Source of the DNA: Hoeflea sp. BAL378
GTDB taxonomy: Bacteria > Pseudomonadota > Alphaproteobacteria > Rhizobiales > Rhizobiaceae
Length of the DNA: 60,812 nucleotides
Assembly: GCF_000759435.1 (NCBI RefSeq)
Contig: NZ_JRJG01000017.1
Coordinates: 1 to 60,812 of the forward strand
Direction of reading: 5' to 3'
Shown: positions 36,205 to 44,453 of the stretch, in pieces
Layout: the number at the start of each line of letters is the position of its first letter
Numbering within the stretch: position 1 is the stretch's first letter
Notes under the pieces: model-generated
What the model saw: only the letters and a program-made list of their open reading frames with translations
The model's database searches: none
What the model was told of the DNA's origin: nothing
Position numbers and translations under genes: made by a program

Positions 36205-36317
36205 GTTGCCTGCCTTTGCCGGCCCTGCGGGGTTCCCCGCCCAGGCGTGAAATCCCCATTGCAAACACGCGCGGCTTGCGTTCATCTGGGTGATCTTCAC
36301 CCGGCAGAGACACGCTC

Positions 36318-37742
36318 ATGCGCAACACCCGCCCCCTTTGGGATCTTGTCGACCATCACCGCGAGGACCTCACCGGCCTCGCCGACCGCGTCTGGGGCAT
36401 GCCCGAGACGCTTTACGCGGAATACCGCTCCTGCGCCGAACACACCGCAATGCTGCGCGCCAAGGGCTTCCGGGTCACCGAAGAGGTGGCGGGCATCCCC
36501 ACCGCGGTGATGGGCGAGGCTGGCGCCGGCGGGCCGGTGATCGCGATCCTGGGCGAATACGACGCGCTTCCGGGGCTCAGCCAGGTGGCGGGCATCGCCG
36601 AGCCGCGGCCGGTGGAGCCCGGCGGAAACGGCCATGGCTGCGGCCACAATCTCCTGGGCTCGGCCGCCCTGCTCGCGGCCTGCGCGCTCAAGGACTGGCT
36701 CGCTGAGACCGGCACGCCGGGGCGCGTCCGCTATTACGGCTGTCCCGCCGAAGAGGGGGGTGCTGCCAAGACCTTCATGGTCCGCGATGGCGCCTTCGAG
36801 GGCGTCGACGCGGCGATCACTTGGCACCCCGACTGCATGACCCGGGTCGACGATCCCGAAAGCCTCGCCAACACGCGGATGGATTTCACCTTCCACGGCC
36901 GCGCCAGCCACGCCGCCGCCTCGCCACATCTCGGCCGCTCCGCGCTCGACGCGGTGGAACTGATGTCGGTGGGCGTCAACTATCTGCGCGAGCACGCGGT
37001 CCAGGACGCGCGCATCCACTATGCCTATCTCGATGCAGGCGGCATGGCGCCGAACGTGGTGCAGGCCAAGGCCAAGGTGCGCTACTCGATCCGCGCGCTC
37101 AAGCTCGCCGACATGCTGGCGCTGGTCGAGCGGGTCAAGAACGTGGCGCGGGGTGCGGCGCTGATGACCGAGACGCAGGTCGAGATGGACGTGTTCTCGG
37201 CGGTGTCGAACAATCTGGTCAACGAGACCATGGACCGCGCCATGCACCGGGCGCTCGAGGAGCTTGGCGGCGTGCCCTTCGACGCCGACGACCTCGCCTA
37301 TGCGCGGGCGATCCAGGCGACGCTGTCGGAGCAGGACATCGCCGCGCCCTACCGGGTGGTCGCCATGACGCCGCGCCCGGACGAAGCCTTGTGCGACTAT
37401 ATCGTGCCGCTGAGGCCCGGCGGCGAGAAGATGGTGGGCTCCACCGATGTCGCCGACGTCACCTGGGCGGTGCCCACCACCGAGGTGCTGGTGGCGACCC
37501 ATGCGATCGGCACGCCGGCGCATAGCTGGCAGATCACCGCGCAGGGCAAGTCGCCGGCCGCCCACAAGGGTATGACCCATGCCGCCAAGGCCATGGCCCG
37601 CTGCGCCGAGATGCTGATGACCGACCCGGCGCTGCTCGCGGAAGCCAAGGCCGAGCATGCCGGGCGGCTCAAGCAGACGCCCTATACCTGCCCGCTGCCG
37701 GCCGGCCTGAAGCCACCCCTGGTTCCCCGCCCAGCCGCGTGA
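36318..37742 (+). CDS. M20-family amidohydrolase (AbgB-like)
   Basis: A 474-residue dinuclear-metal peptidase/amidohydrolase. GEYDALPGLSQ, GHGCGHNLLGSAAL, PAEEGGAAKTFMV and the dimerisation/His block FTFHGRASHAAASPHLGR match the aminobenzoyl-glutamate hydrolase branch, with EKMVGSTDVADVTW toward the C-terminus. Members cleave amide bonds of aminobenzoyl-glutamate or other N-acyl compounds. It is oriented toward the aldolase gene and may belong to the neighbouring catabolic locus. Confidence 0.9.
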   Translation: MRNTRPLWDLVDHHREDLTGLADRVWGMPETLYAEYRSCAEHTAMLRAKGFRVTEEVAGIPTAVMGEAGAGGPVIAILGEYDALPGLSQVAGIAEPRPVEPGGNGHGCGHNLLGSAALLAACALKDWLAETGTPGRVRYYGCPAEEGGAAKTFMVRDGAFEGVDAAITWHPDCMTRVDDPESLANTRMDFTFHGRASHAAASPHLGRSALDAVELMSVGVNYLREHAVQDARIHYAYLDAGGMAPNVVQAKAKVRYSIRALKLADMLALVERVKNVARGAALMTETQVEMDVFSAVSNNLVNETMDRAMHRALEELGGVPFDADDLAYARAIQATLSEQDIAAPYRVVAMTPRPDEALCDYIVPLRPGGEKMVGSTDVADVTWAVPTTEVLVATHAIGTPAHSWQITAQGKSPAAHKGMTHAAKAMARCAEMLMTDPALLAEAKAEHAGRLKQTPYTCPLPAGLKPPLVPRPAA

Positions 37743-37757
37743 GCACGGGGCCGCGGT

Positions 37758-38528
37758 TCAGCCGCGGGACTTGAACTTGCGGGCCGTCTCCGCCGCGCCC
37801 TTGAGGAGGATGTTGGCGTCGACATCGACGGCGGTGAAGACCGTCCCGAGATCGATGCAGCGCATGACGAAGGCCGGGTCGAGCGACAGGATTCCCGCCG
37901 GCTTGCCGGCCTTGCCGATGCGCATGATCGCATCCTCGATGGCGCGGACCACATCGGGATGGCCAGTGTCGCCGGGATGGCCCATGGAGGCGGCGAGGTC
38001 GGCGGGGCCGATGAAGATGCCGTCGACGCCATCGACGGCGGCGATCGCCTCGATCTCATGAAGCGCCGATCCGGTCTCGACCTGGACCAGCAGGCAGAGC
38101 TCCTCCTCGACGCGGGTGGCGTAGTCCGCGACGGTGCCGTAGCGGGTGGCGCGGGTGAGCCCGGCGAAGCCGCGCAGGCCGCGCGGGCCGTAGCGCATCG
38201 CGTTCACGGCGGCTTTCGCTTCGGCGGCGTTCTGCACATAGGGGATCAGCAGGGTCTGGGCGCCGGCGTCGAGCAGCCGCTTGATCAGCGTGATGTCGTT
38301 GCTGGCCGGCCGGACGACGGCGCTGACAGGATAGGGCGCCACCGCCTGCAACTGCTCGAACACGGTGAGCGGATCGCCCACCGAATGCTCGGTGTCGAGC
38401 AGCAGCCAGTCATAGCCGCAGGTGGCGAGCGCCTCGGCGGTGAAGCCGGACGGCAGGGTGACCCAGAGGCCGATCTGCTGGCGCCCTTGGGCGATGGCGT
38501 GCTTGAAGTCGTTGCGGGGCAGTTGCAT
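37758..38528 (-). CDS. HpcH/HpaI-family class II aldolase
   Basis: A 256-residue metal-dependent pyruvate aldolase. It shows GLWVTLPSGFTAEALATCG, LLDTEHSVGDPL (catalytic His), VVRPASND, the metal-binding Glu in VQVETGSALHEIEAI and Asp in DGIFIGPADLAASMGH. Family enzymes cleave 4-hydroxy-2-oxo acids to pyruvate and an aldehyde. It is the last gene of a minus-strand set with the AroE-like and Gfo/Idh genes, and likely performs the final cleavage of that pathway. Confidence 0.93.
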   Translation of the reverse strand: MQLPRNDFKHAIAQGRQQIGLWVTLPSGFTAEALATCGYDWLLLDTEHSVGDPLTVFEQLQAVAPYPVSAVVRPASNDITLIKRLLDAGAQTLLIPYVQNAAEAKAAVNAMRYGPRGLRGFAGLTRATRYGTVADYATRVEEELCLLVQVETGSALHEIEAIAAVDGVDGIFIGPADLAASMGHPGDTGHPDVVRAIEDAIMRIGKAGKPAGILSLDPAFVMRCIDLGTVFTAVDVDANILLKGAAETARKFKSRG

Positions 38529-38579
38529 CGTTCTTGCCTTTCCGGGAGGGGCCGGCGGATCCGCCGCCCGTCCGTGTTG

Positions 38580-39410
38580 CTAGGTCAGTTTCGACAGGCT
38601 GCGCAGCTCATCCGCCGTCGCAGCCGGAAATCCGAAGAATTCGAGATAGGCCGGGATCTGCTCGTAGAGCATGTCGCTGCCGATCTGCGTCTGGCAGCCG
38701 CGCTTTCGCGCGGCGGCCAGAAAGGGCGTCTCGGCCTGTTTCATCACCACTTCCCCGACAAAACTCGCGGCATCGAGCCGGGTCACGTCGACCGGCATCG
38801 GGTCGCCGTCCGCCATGCCGAGCGGCGTGGCGTTGATGACAAGGTCCCATCCGGCGGGGTCGGCGGTGCCGGTGGACACCGTCAACCCGGGACAATGACG
38901 CCGCAACCGTTCGCCAAGCCGCAAGGCGGCATCCGCGCGGCTGTCGACCAGGCCCAGTTCGGCGACGCCGGCGCCCGCAAGCGAGGCGGCGATCGCCGAG
39001 CCGACGCCGCCGCAGCCGATGATCAGCGCCCTTGCGCCAAGCGGGTCGCGGCCCTTGCGCCGCATGCCGCGCAAGAATCCCTCGCCGTCGAACATGTCGC
39101 CGATCAGGCGGCCGTCCTTGTCCCGCCGCACCGCGTTGCAGGCGCCCGAGATCCGGACCCGGGGGCTCGCTTCATCCAGGAGGGCCACCGTGGCGATCTT
39201 GTGCGGCATCGTCACCAGCCCGCCGCGGATGTTGCGCAGCCGGAACAGGAGCGGCAGGAACGCCGCGTAATCGGCGGATTCGCATCCCATCGGCACCACG
39301 CGGGCGTCGATGCCGCGCGCCTCGAACCAGGGATTGTAGATCAGCGGCGCCCGGAAGGCCTCCGTCGGCACGCCCAGATGGGCGATCAGCTCGGTCGTGC
39401 CCGAAATCAT
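38580..39410 (-). CDS. Shikimate dehydrogenase-like NAD(P) oxidoreductase
   Basis: A 276-residue AroE-fold enzyme. Catalytic Lys71 is in GLVTMPHK, Asp108 in GDMFDGEG, Asn92 in GACNAV, and the nucleotide-binding loop is IIGCGGVGSAIAASLAG. The substrate loop is unusual: canonical shikimate dehydrogenases have HSxSP with two Ser residues holding the shikimate carboxylate, whereas here it reads HLGVPTEAFRAPLIYN. This and its position between a Gfo/Idh gene and an aldolase gene suggest a catabolic substrate other than shikimate. Confidence 0.85.
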   Translation of the reverse strand: MISGTTELIAHLGVPTEAFRAPLIYNPWFEARGIDARVVPMGCESADYAAFLPLLFRLRNIRGGLVTMPHKIATVALLDEASPRVRISGACNAVRRDKDGRLIGDMFDGEGFLRGMRRKGRDPLGARALIIGCGGVGSAIAASLAGAGVAELGLVDSRADAALRLGERLRRHCPGLTVSTGTADPAGWDLVINATPLGMADGDPMPVDVTRLDAASFVGEVVMKQAETPFLAAARKRGCQTQIGSDMLYEQIPAYLEFFGFPAATADELRSLSKLT

Positions 39411-39468
39411 GCGCCCTGCCCCGCCACAGGCGCCGTCCGGGACGGTCGCGCCAATTTCCTGGGCCCGG

Positions 39469-40500
39469 TCACAGCGTCACCGCCGCGCCGGCCAGCGCCG
39501 AGCGCTGCATTGCGTCAATCACCTCGAGCGTCTTCAAGCCTTCGCTCGCGGGCGCCAGGGCCTCCTCTTCGCCGCGGATGACGCGGCCGAACTGGGCGAT
39601 CTGGGCCATGAGCGGGTCCTGCCTGCCGACCGGATGGGTGGTCGCCGCGATCGGCGCCCACCAGCTTCTTTCGCCCGGATTGCTCCAGATCCGCATGTCG
39701 GGCAGTTGCATCGAGCCATGGGTGCCGCCGATGACGCAGCAGGATTGCCCCGTGGGCGGATAGGCAGGGTTCTCCGCCGCGGTCAGCTCCCAGCTCCAGG
39801 GCGAGACGATCGTGTCCGACAGGCTGAAGGTGCCGAGCGCGCCGTTGGCGAAGCGGAACAGCATCGCCGCCGTGTCCTCGACCTGGTTGCCGCGAATCGC
39901 ATGGGAGGTCAGCGCCTGGACCCAGACGATGTCGCCGATCAGATGGCGCAACAGGTCGATATCGTGGATGAGATTGAGAAAGACCGGCCCGGCCCCTGGC
40001 TCGCTGCGCCAGGCGGCATCGAAATAGCCGTCCGGCTTCATCACCCAGAACATTCCATGCGCGGCGACGATCCTGCCCAGCGCCCCCTCGGCGATCTTCT
40101 GCCGCGCCGCCGCGACCAGCGGATTGTGGCGGCGGTGATGGCCGACGAGCAGCGGCACGCCGGCCCGCTCGCCGGCGGCGACAAGATCGCGCGCCTCGGC
40201 AAGATCGGTCGCCAGCGGCTTTTCGATCAGCGCCGGCACGCCCGCGGCCACGCAGTCGAGCGCCTGGTCGACATGGAGCCGGTTCGGCGTCGCCAGGATG
40301 ACGCCATCGGGGCCGTCCTCGAGCGCATCGGCGAGCGATGCGTGCCATCGCACGCCGATCCGGTCGGCATAGGCCCGCCCCTCATCGGAGGGATCGGCGA
40401 TCGACTGCAACGTCGCGCTTGGGGAGGCGGCGATGGCCTCGGCGTGGCGCCGGCCGATCAGCCCGGCGCCGGCGATCGCCAGCCGAACGGGTCCGCTCAT
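39469..40500 (-). CDS. Gfo/Idh/MocA-family dehydrogenase
   Basis: A 343-residue NAD(P) oxidoreductase: RLAIAGAGLIGRRHAEAIAAS (Rossmann loop), VPALIEKPLATDLAEA with the catalytic Lys, and GPVFLNLIHDIDLLRHLIGDI with the active-site Asp/His. Members oxidise sugars, inositols, and quinate/shikimate-like or other polyols. First gene of the minus-strand set (gaps of 58 and 51 bases to the next genes) and divergent from the GntR gene. Confidence 0.92.
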   Translation of the reverse strand: MSGPVRLAIAGAGLIGRRHAEAIAASPSATLQSIADPSDEGRAYADRIGVRWHASLADALEDGPDGVILATPNRLHVDQALDCVAAGVPALIEKPLATDLAEARDLVAAGERAGVPLLVGHHRRHNPLVAAARQKIAEGALGRIVAAHGMFWVMKPDGYFDAAWRSEPGAGPVFLNLIHDIDLLRHLIGDIVWVQALTSHAIRGNQVEDTAAMLFRFANGALGTFSLSDTIVSPWSWELTAAENPAYPPTGQSCCVIGGTHGSMQLPDMRIWSNPGERSWWAPIAATTHPVGRQDPLMAQIAQFGRVIRGEEEALAPASEGLKTLEVIDAMQRSALAGAAVTL

Positions 40501-40651
40501 GGCTCCGCCCGGGCGGTCATTCCGCGCGTCCCGCGACTATGCTGTGCACCGGCCCCATGGAGGAGATTGCTCTTTTCACAATAATTGCCTATGATCTGCT
40601 TTATGTCCTACATTCATCTCTACAGTCAAGACGAGCCATCGGAGATACACC

Positions 40652-41320
40652 GTGATTGAAGCGGCAGAGCATGACACGATCGGCGACAGCGCCTATCGCA
40701 GCATCCGCAAAGACATCATCTTCGGGCAGTTGCGGCCGAGCGAGAAGCTGCGGCTGGAGCCCCTGCGCAAGCGCTACAATGTCAGCGTGACGACGCTCAG
40801 GGAGATCCTCAACCGCCTGACGTCGGACGGTCTGGTCGTGGCCGAGGGCCAGAAGGGCTTCGAGGTCGCCAGCATCTCCGACGCGAACCTGTGGGAAGTG
40901 GCGGAACTGCGCCTGCTGGTCGAGGGCCATGCGGTGTCGCGCTCCTTCGACAAGGGCGATCTGGACTGGGAATCCCAGGTGGTGGCGGCGCATCACAAGC
41001 TGCGCCGGCTCGAGGACCGGATGATTGCCGGCGACATGAGCGCGCGGGACGACTGGAAGAAGGCCGACTGGGGCTTTCACCGGGCGCTGATCACCGGCTG
41101 CGGGTCCGAGACGCTCATGGACCTGCATGAACAGTTGTTCGACAAATATCTGCGCTACCAGATCCTCACGCTCGCCTTCCGGGGGGAGAACGCGGCGCGC
41201 GAGCATGGCGAGCTGCTGCAGGCGGCCTTCGCGCGCGATTCCGGCAAGGCCAGGGACATCCTCGGCCTTCACATCCTCGGAGGAGTCGAGTTCATCATCA
41301 ATGCGCGGAAAAAGGCCTAG
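40652..41320 (+). CDS. GntR-family (FadR/FCD) transcriptional regulator
   Basis: A 222-residue regulator. The winged helix occupies residues about 12-75 (AYRSIRKDIIFGQLRPSEKLRLEPLRKRYNV, LREILNRLTSDGLV). The FCD ligand domain follows, with ELRLLVEGHAV, the metal-site WKKADWGFHRALITGCGSE and a late His (EHGELLQA). It starts with GTG after GGAG. It sits between the dehydrogenase/aldolase genes and the TRAP transporter, so it is the probable repressor of both, responding to a pathway acid. Confidence 0.92.
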   Translation: MIEAAEHDTIGDSAYRSIRKDIIFGQLRPSEKLRLEPLRKRYNVSVTTLREILNRLTSDGLVVAEGQKGFEVASISDANLWEVAELRLLVEGHAVSRSFDKGDLDWESQVVAAHHKLRRLEDRMIAGDMSARDDWKKADWGFHRALITGCGSETLMDLHEQLFDKYLRYQILTLAFRGENAAREHGELLQAAFARDSGKARDILGLHILGGVEFIINARKKA

Positions 41321-41459
41321 GCCGCGACGGCTTCACGAAGACCGTCAGGAATATCCTACGAAACCGAATATGTATGTTGAACTTGCACCGGCTTTGTGAC
41401 AGTTTTTTCAGAATCCGCAGGACCGGGAGCCCTCGGATGATCAACGGGAGGAGACCTCA

Positions 41460-42464
41460 ATGAACAGACTTACCCGCCGCATGCTGCTTGCATGCGCCGT
41501 CTCGATCGGCGCCGCCGGCTTCGTGCCCGCCAGTTCCGCACAGGACAAGCTGACGCTGCGCATGTCGACGCCGGCCTCGGACACCGACCAGCGCTCGGTG
41601 GCGCTCGCGACCGTGTTCGCGCCGGCAGTGGCCGACTTCGCCACCTACCAGCCGCACTACAACGGGTCGCTGATCGCCCAGGGCGCGGAGCTCGAAGCCA
41701 TTTCCTCGGGCGACCTGGAAATGTCGATCGCCTCCGCCCAGGAGCTGGCGACCTTCTTTCCTGAATTCTCGATCTTCGCCACCGGCTATGTGCACCAGAG
41801 CGCCGCGCACCAGGTCGCCGTCTTCAACGATCCGCTAATGGATCCGTTCAAGAAGAAGGCCGAGGACGAACTCGGCGTGAAGCTTCTCGCGGTGATGTAT
41901 CTGGGCCGCCGCAACGTCAATCTGAGGCAGAGCAAGGAAGAGCTCACGGTGATGAAGCCGGAGGACCTCGCGGGCGTCAACCTGCGCATGCCGGGCTCGG
42001 ACGCCTGGCAGTTCCTCGGCAAGGCGCTCGGCGCCAACCCGACGCCGATGGCCTTTACCGAAATCTACACCGCGCTGTCGACCGGCTCGGTCGACGGCCA
42101 GGACAATCCGCTGCCGACAGTCGTCGACGCCAAGTTCTACGAGGTCACCAAGCAAGTGGTCCTCACCTCGCACCTGGTCGACCTGAACTACATCGCCTTC
42201 TCCAAGGCCGTGTGGGACAAGCTGACGCCCGAGCAGCAGGCGACCGTGCAGAAGGCCGCCGACGACGCCGCCGAAAGCGGCCGCCAGGCGCAGCTCAAGA
42301 AGGAAGAGGATCTTGTGTCCTTCCTGCGGGAAAAAGGCCTGGAGATCTACGAGCCCGACCTCAACGCCTTCCGCACCCATGTCCAGGCGCAGTATGTCGG
42401 CTCCGAATTCGCCGCAAGCTGGCCGGACGGCGTTCTCGAGAAGATCAACGCGCTCGGCAACTGA
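41460..42464 (+). CDS. TRAP transporter substrate-binding protein (DctP)
   Basis: A 334-residue periplasmic receptor with a signal peptide (residues 1-27, ending SSAQD). The ligand-carboxylate Arg is in VNLRMPGSDAWQF, and the family block FTEIYTALSTGSVDGQDNPLPTV is intact. Ligands are normally organic acids. A strong GGGAGGAG ribosome site is present, and a long hairpin after the gene separates it from the membrane subunits. Confidence 0.94.
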   Translation: MNRLTRRMLLACAVSIGAAGFVPASSAQDKLTLRMSTPASDTDQRSVALATVFAPAVADFATYQPHYNGSLIAQGAELEAISSGDLEMSIASAQELATFFPEFSIFATGYVHQSAAHQVAVFNDPLMDPFKKKAEDELGVKLLAVMYLGRRNVNLRQSKEELTVMKPEDLAGVNLRMPGSDAWQFLGKALGANPTPMAFTEIYTALSTGSVDGQDNPLPTVVDAKFYEVTKQVVLTSHLVDLNYIAFSKAVWDKLTPEQQATVQKAADDAAESGRQAQLKKEEDLVSFLREKGLEIYEPDLNAFRTHVQAQYVGSEFAASWPDGVLEKINALGN

Positions 42465-42479
42465 TCCCTCTGTCGCACC

Positions 42480-42520
42480 CTGCAGCGCTTTTCGCGTCTT
42501 CTGACGGAAAGGCGCTGCAG
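42480..42520 (+). promoter_or_regulatory. Long stem-loop between dctP and dctQ
   Basis: A 14-bp stem (CTGCAGCGCTTTTC with GAAAGGCGCTGCAG, one G-T pair) and a 13-base loop, with no T-run. It starts 15 bases after the dctP stop. This kind of hairpin protects the upstream mRNA and raises binding-protein level over the membrane subunits. Confidence 0.65.
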
Positions 42521-42597
42521 CCTCTGGAGGTGTCCGTGTGCATGTCGTCCCCGATCCGGATCATATCTGACCGCCCCAGCGCCGCGCCGGAGCTGTC

Positions 42598-43161
42598 ATG
42601 AAGGTCCTCGCCAAGTGGTTGCTTCGCGTCGGCGAGGCCGTGGCGGCGCTGATGATGGCGGCGATGTTCCTCACCTTCATCCTGCAGATCGCCGTGCGCT
42701 ACTCGGCCAAGCTCGACTGGCTGGGCAAGGCCTTCCCGCTGCTCGAGCCCAGCCGCTACGGCTGGACGCTGGAGTTCTGCCTGGCGCTGTGGGTGTGGAT
42801 CGTGTTCTGGGGCGCGGCCTTCGTGGTGCGCGAACGCGACCACGTCACCTTCGACATCGTCTATGGCCATGTCCATCCGCGGCTGCGCCGCTGGTTCGCC
42901 ATCCTCGGCGGTTCGGCCGTCTGCATCGGGCTGTTGTGGTCGGTGGAGCCGACCTGGTCGAAGTTCTTCATCCTGCGGCTGAAAAAGACGGCGACGCTCG
43001 GCCCCGTGCTCGGCGACTGGGTGCGGATGCGCGACATCTACTCGATCTATGTGGTGTTCCTGATCGTCGTCGCCGCGCGCTATGGCTGGCGGGCGCTCGA
43101 CGCCTTCCGCCACGGCGCCGATCGGGACCAGCCCGGGCCGGGCGAGGTGGCGGACACATGA
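42598..43161 (+). CDS. TRAP transporter small membrane subunit (DctQ)
   Basis: A 187-residue, four-helix protein: LRVGEAVAALMMAAMFLTFILQIAVRY, then EFCLALWVWIVFWGAAFVVRERDHVTFDIV, the DctQ signature. It bridges DctM and the periplasmic receptor. The stop overlaps the dctM start by four bases. Confidence 0.93.
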   Translation: MKVLAKWLLRVGEAVAALMMAAMFLTFILQIAVRYSAKLDWLGKAFPLLEPSRYGWTLEFCLALWVWIVFWGAAFVVRERDHVTFDIVYGHVHPRLRRWFAILGGSAVCIGLLWSVEPTWSKFFILRLKKTATLGPVLGDWVRMRDIYSIYVVFLIVVAARYGWRALDAFRHGADRDQPGPGEVADT

Positions 43162-44453
43162 CGCTCGCCTTCGCGCTGTGTCTGTTGACACTGTTCATCC
43201 TCGCCGGGATCGGGATTCCGGTCGCCTATTCGATCCTGGTGTCGTCCTTCGTCTATCTGGCGGCCACCGGCCAGGGCGTAGGCATCGCCGGCAAGGTGCT
43301 GGTGGACGGGCTCTACCAGAGCTTCATCCTGCTCGCCGTGCCGCTGTTCATCATCGCCGCCAACATCATGAATGCGGGGACCATCTCCGAGCGGCTTTTG
43401 CAGTTCTGCGTGGCCGCCGTCGGCCGCTTCCGCGGCGGGCTCGGCCATGTCAACATCGTCGCCTCGCTGATCTTTTCCGGCATGTCGGGATCGGCGGTGG
43501 CCGACGCCGCAGGCATCGGCAAGATCATCATCGGCATGATGACCCGGAGCGGGCACTACACCCGCGGCTATGCCGCGGCGATCACCGCGGCGTCTGCCAC
43601 CATCGGCCCGATCATCCCGCCCTCGATCCCGATGGTGCTCTATGCGCTGGTCTCCAACACCTCGATCGGCTTCCTGTTCCTGGGCGGCATCGTGCCGGGC
43701 CTGTTCATGGGCGTGGTGCTGATGGCGATGAACGCCTGGATCTCGGCGCGCCGGGGCTTTGCGCTGGAGGAGCCGGTTCCGCTCAGGGACCTGCCGCGCC
43801 ACACCGCCAACGCCTTCCCGGCGCTGCTGATGCCGGCGATCCTGCTCTACGGCATCTATGGCGGCGTCACCACGCCGACGGAAGCCGCCGCCGTGGCCGC
43901 GGCCTATGCGCTGCTGCTTGCGAGCCTGTTCTATCGCGCCCTGTCGCTCGGCGCGCTCTACCGGATCCTGGTCGAAAGCGCGCGGTCTTCGGCGGCCGTC
44001 GGCCTGGTGATCGGCGGGGCGCTGATCCTCAACTACGTGGTGGCGTCCGAAAACATCCCGAACCTCGTCGCCCAGGCGCTGGTGGGCCTCGACGTGTCGC
44101 CGATCACCTTCCTGATCGGCGTCAACATCCTGTTCCTGCTCTTGGGCTGCGTGCTCGACGCGACGACGATCATCCTGGTGATCATCCCGCTGTTCCTGCC
44201 CTCCTGCCACGAACTCGGCATCGACCTGGTGCATTTCGGCGTGGTCGCCGTGGTCAACTGCATGATCGGCCTGATCACGCCGCCCTACGGCATCCTGCTG
44301 TTCGTCATCAACGCCGTCACCCAGATCCCGCTGCGCGAGATCATCGGCGAGATCTGGGCGTTCCTCGGCGTGCTGGTGCTGGCGCTGGCGGCCCTGATCC
44401 TGTTCCCGGGGCTTGTCCTGTGGCTGCCGCGGATGTTCGGTTACCCGGGATAG
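43158..44453 (+). CDS. TRAP transporter large membrane subunit (DctM)
   Basis: A 431-residue sodium-coupled permease with about 12 helices. VNIVASLIFSGMSGSAVADAAGIGKIII, SATIGPIIPPSIPMVLYAL and NCMIGLITPPYGILLFV are the DctM signatures. The ATG is coupled to dctQ by overlap. Its 3' end overlaps that of the convergent phosphomannomutase gene by 13 bases. Confidence 0.95.
   Translation: MTLAFALCLLTLFILAGIGIPVAYSILVSSFVYLAATGQGVGIAGKVLVDGLYQSFILLAVPLFIIAANIMNAGTISERLLQFCVAAVGRFRGGLGHVNIVASLIFSGMSGSAVADAAGIGKIIIGMMTRSGHYTRGYAAAITAASATIGPIIPPSIPMVLYALVSNTSIGFLFLGGIVPGLFMGVVLMAMNAWISARRGFALEEPVPLRDLPRHTANAFPALLMPAILLYGIYGGVTTPTEAAAVAAAYALLLASLFYRALSLGALYRILVESARSSAAVGLVIGGALILNYVVASENIPNLVAQALVGLDVSPITFLIGVNILFLLLGCVLDATTIILVIIPLFLPSCHELGIDLVHFGVVAVVNCMIGLITPPYGILLFVINAVTQIPLREIIGEIWAFLGVLVLALAALILFPGLVLWLPRMFGYPG

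Noticed and set aside
36135-36317. Genomic-island scar downstream of tRNA-Leu
   Set aside because: Only the tRNA terminator and a small hairpin are present; no repeat of the tRNA end and no mobile gene follow.
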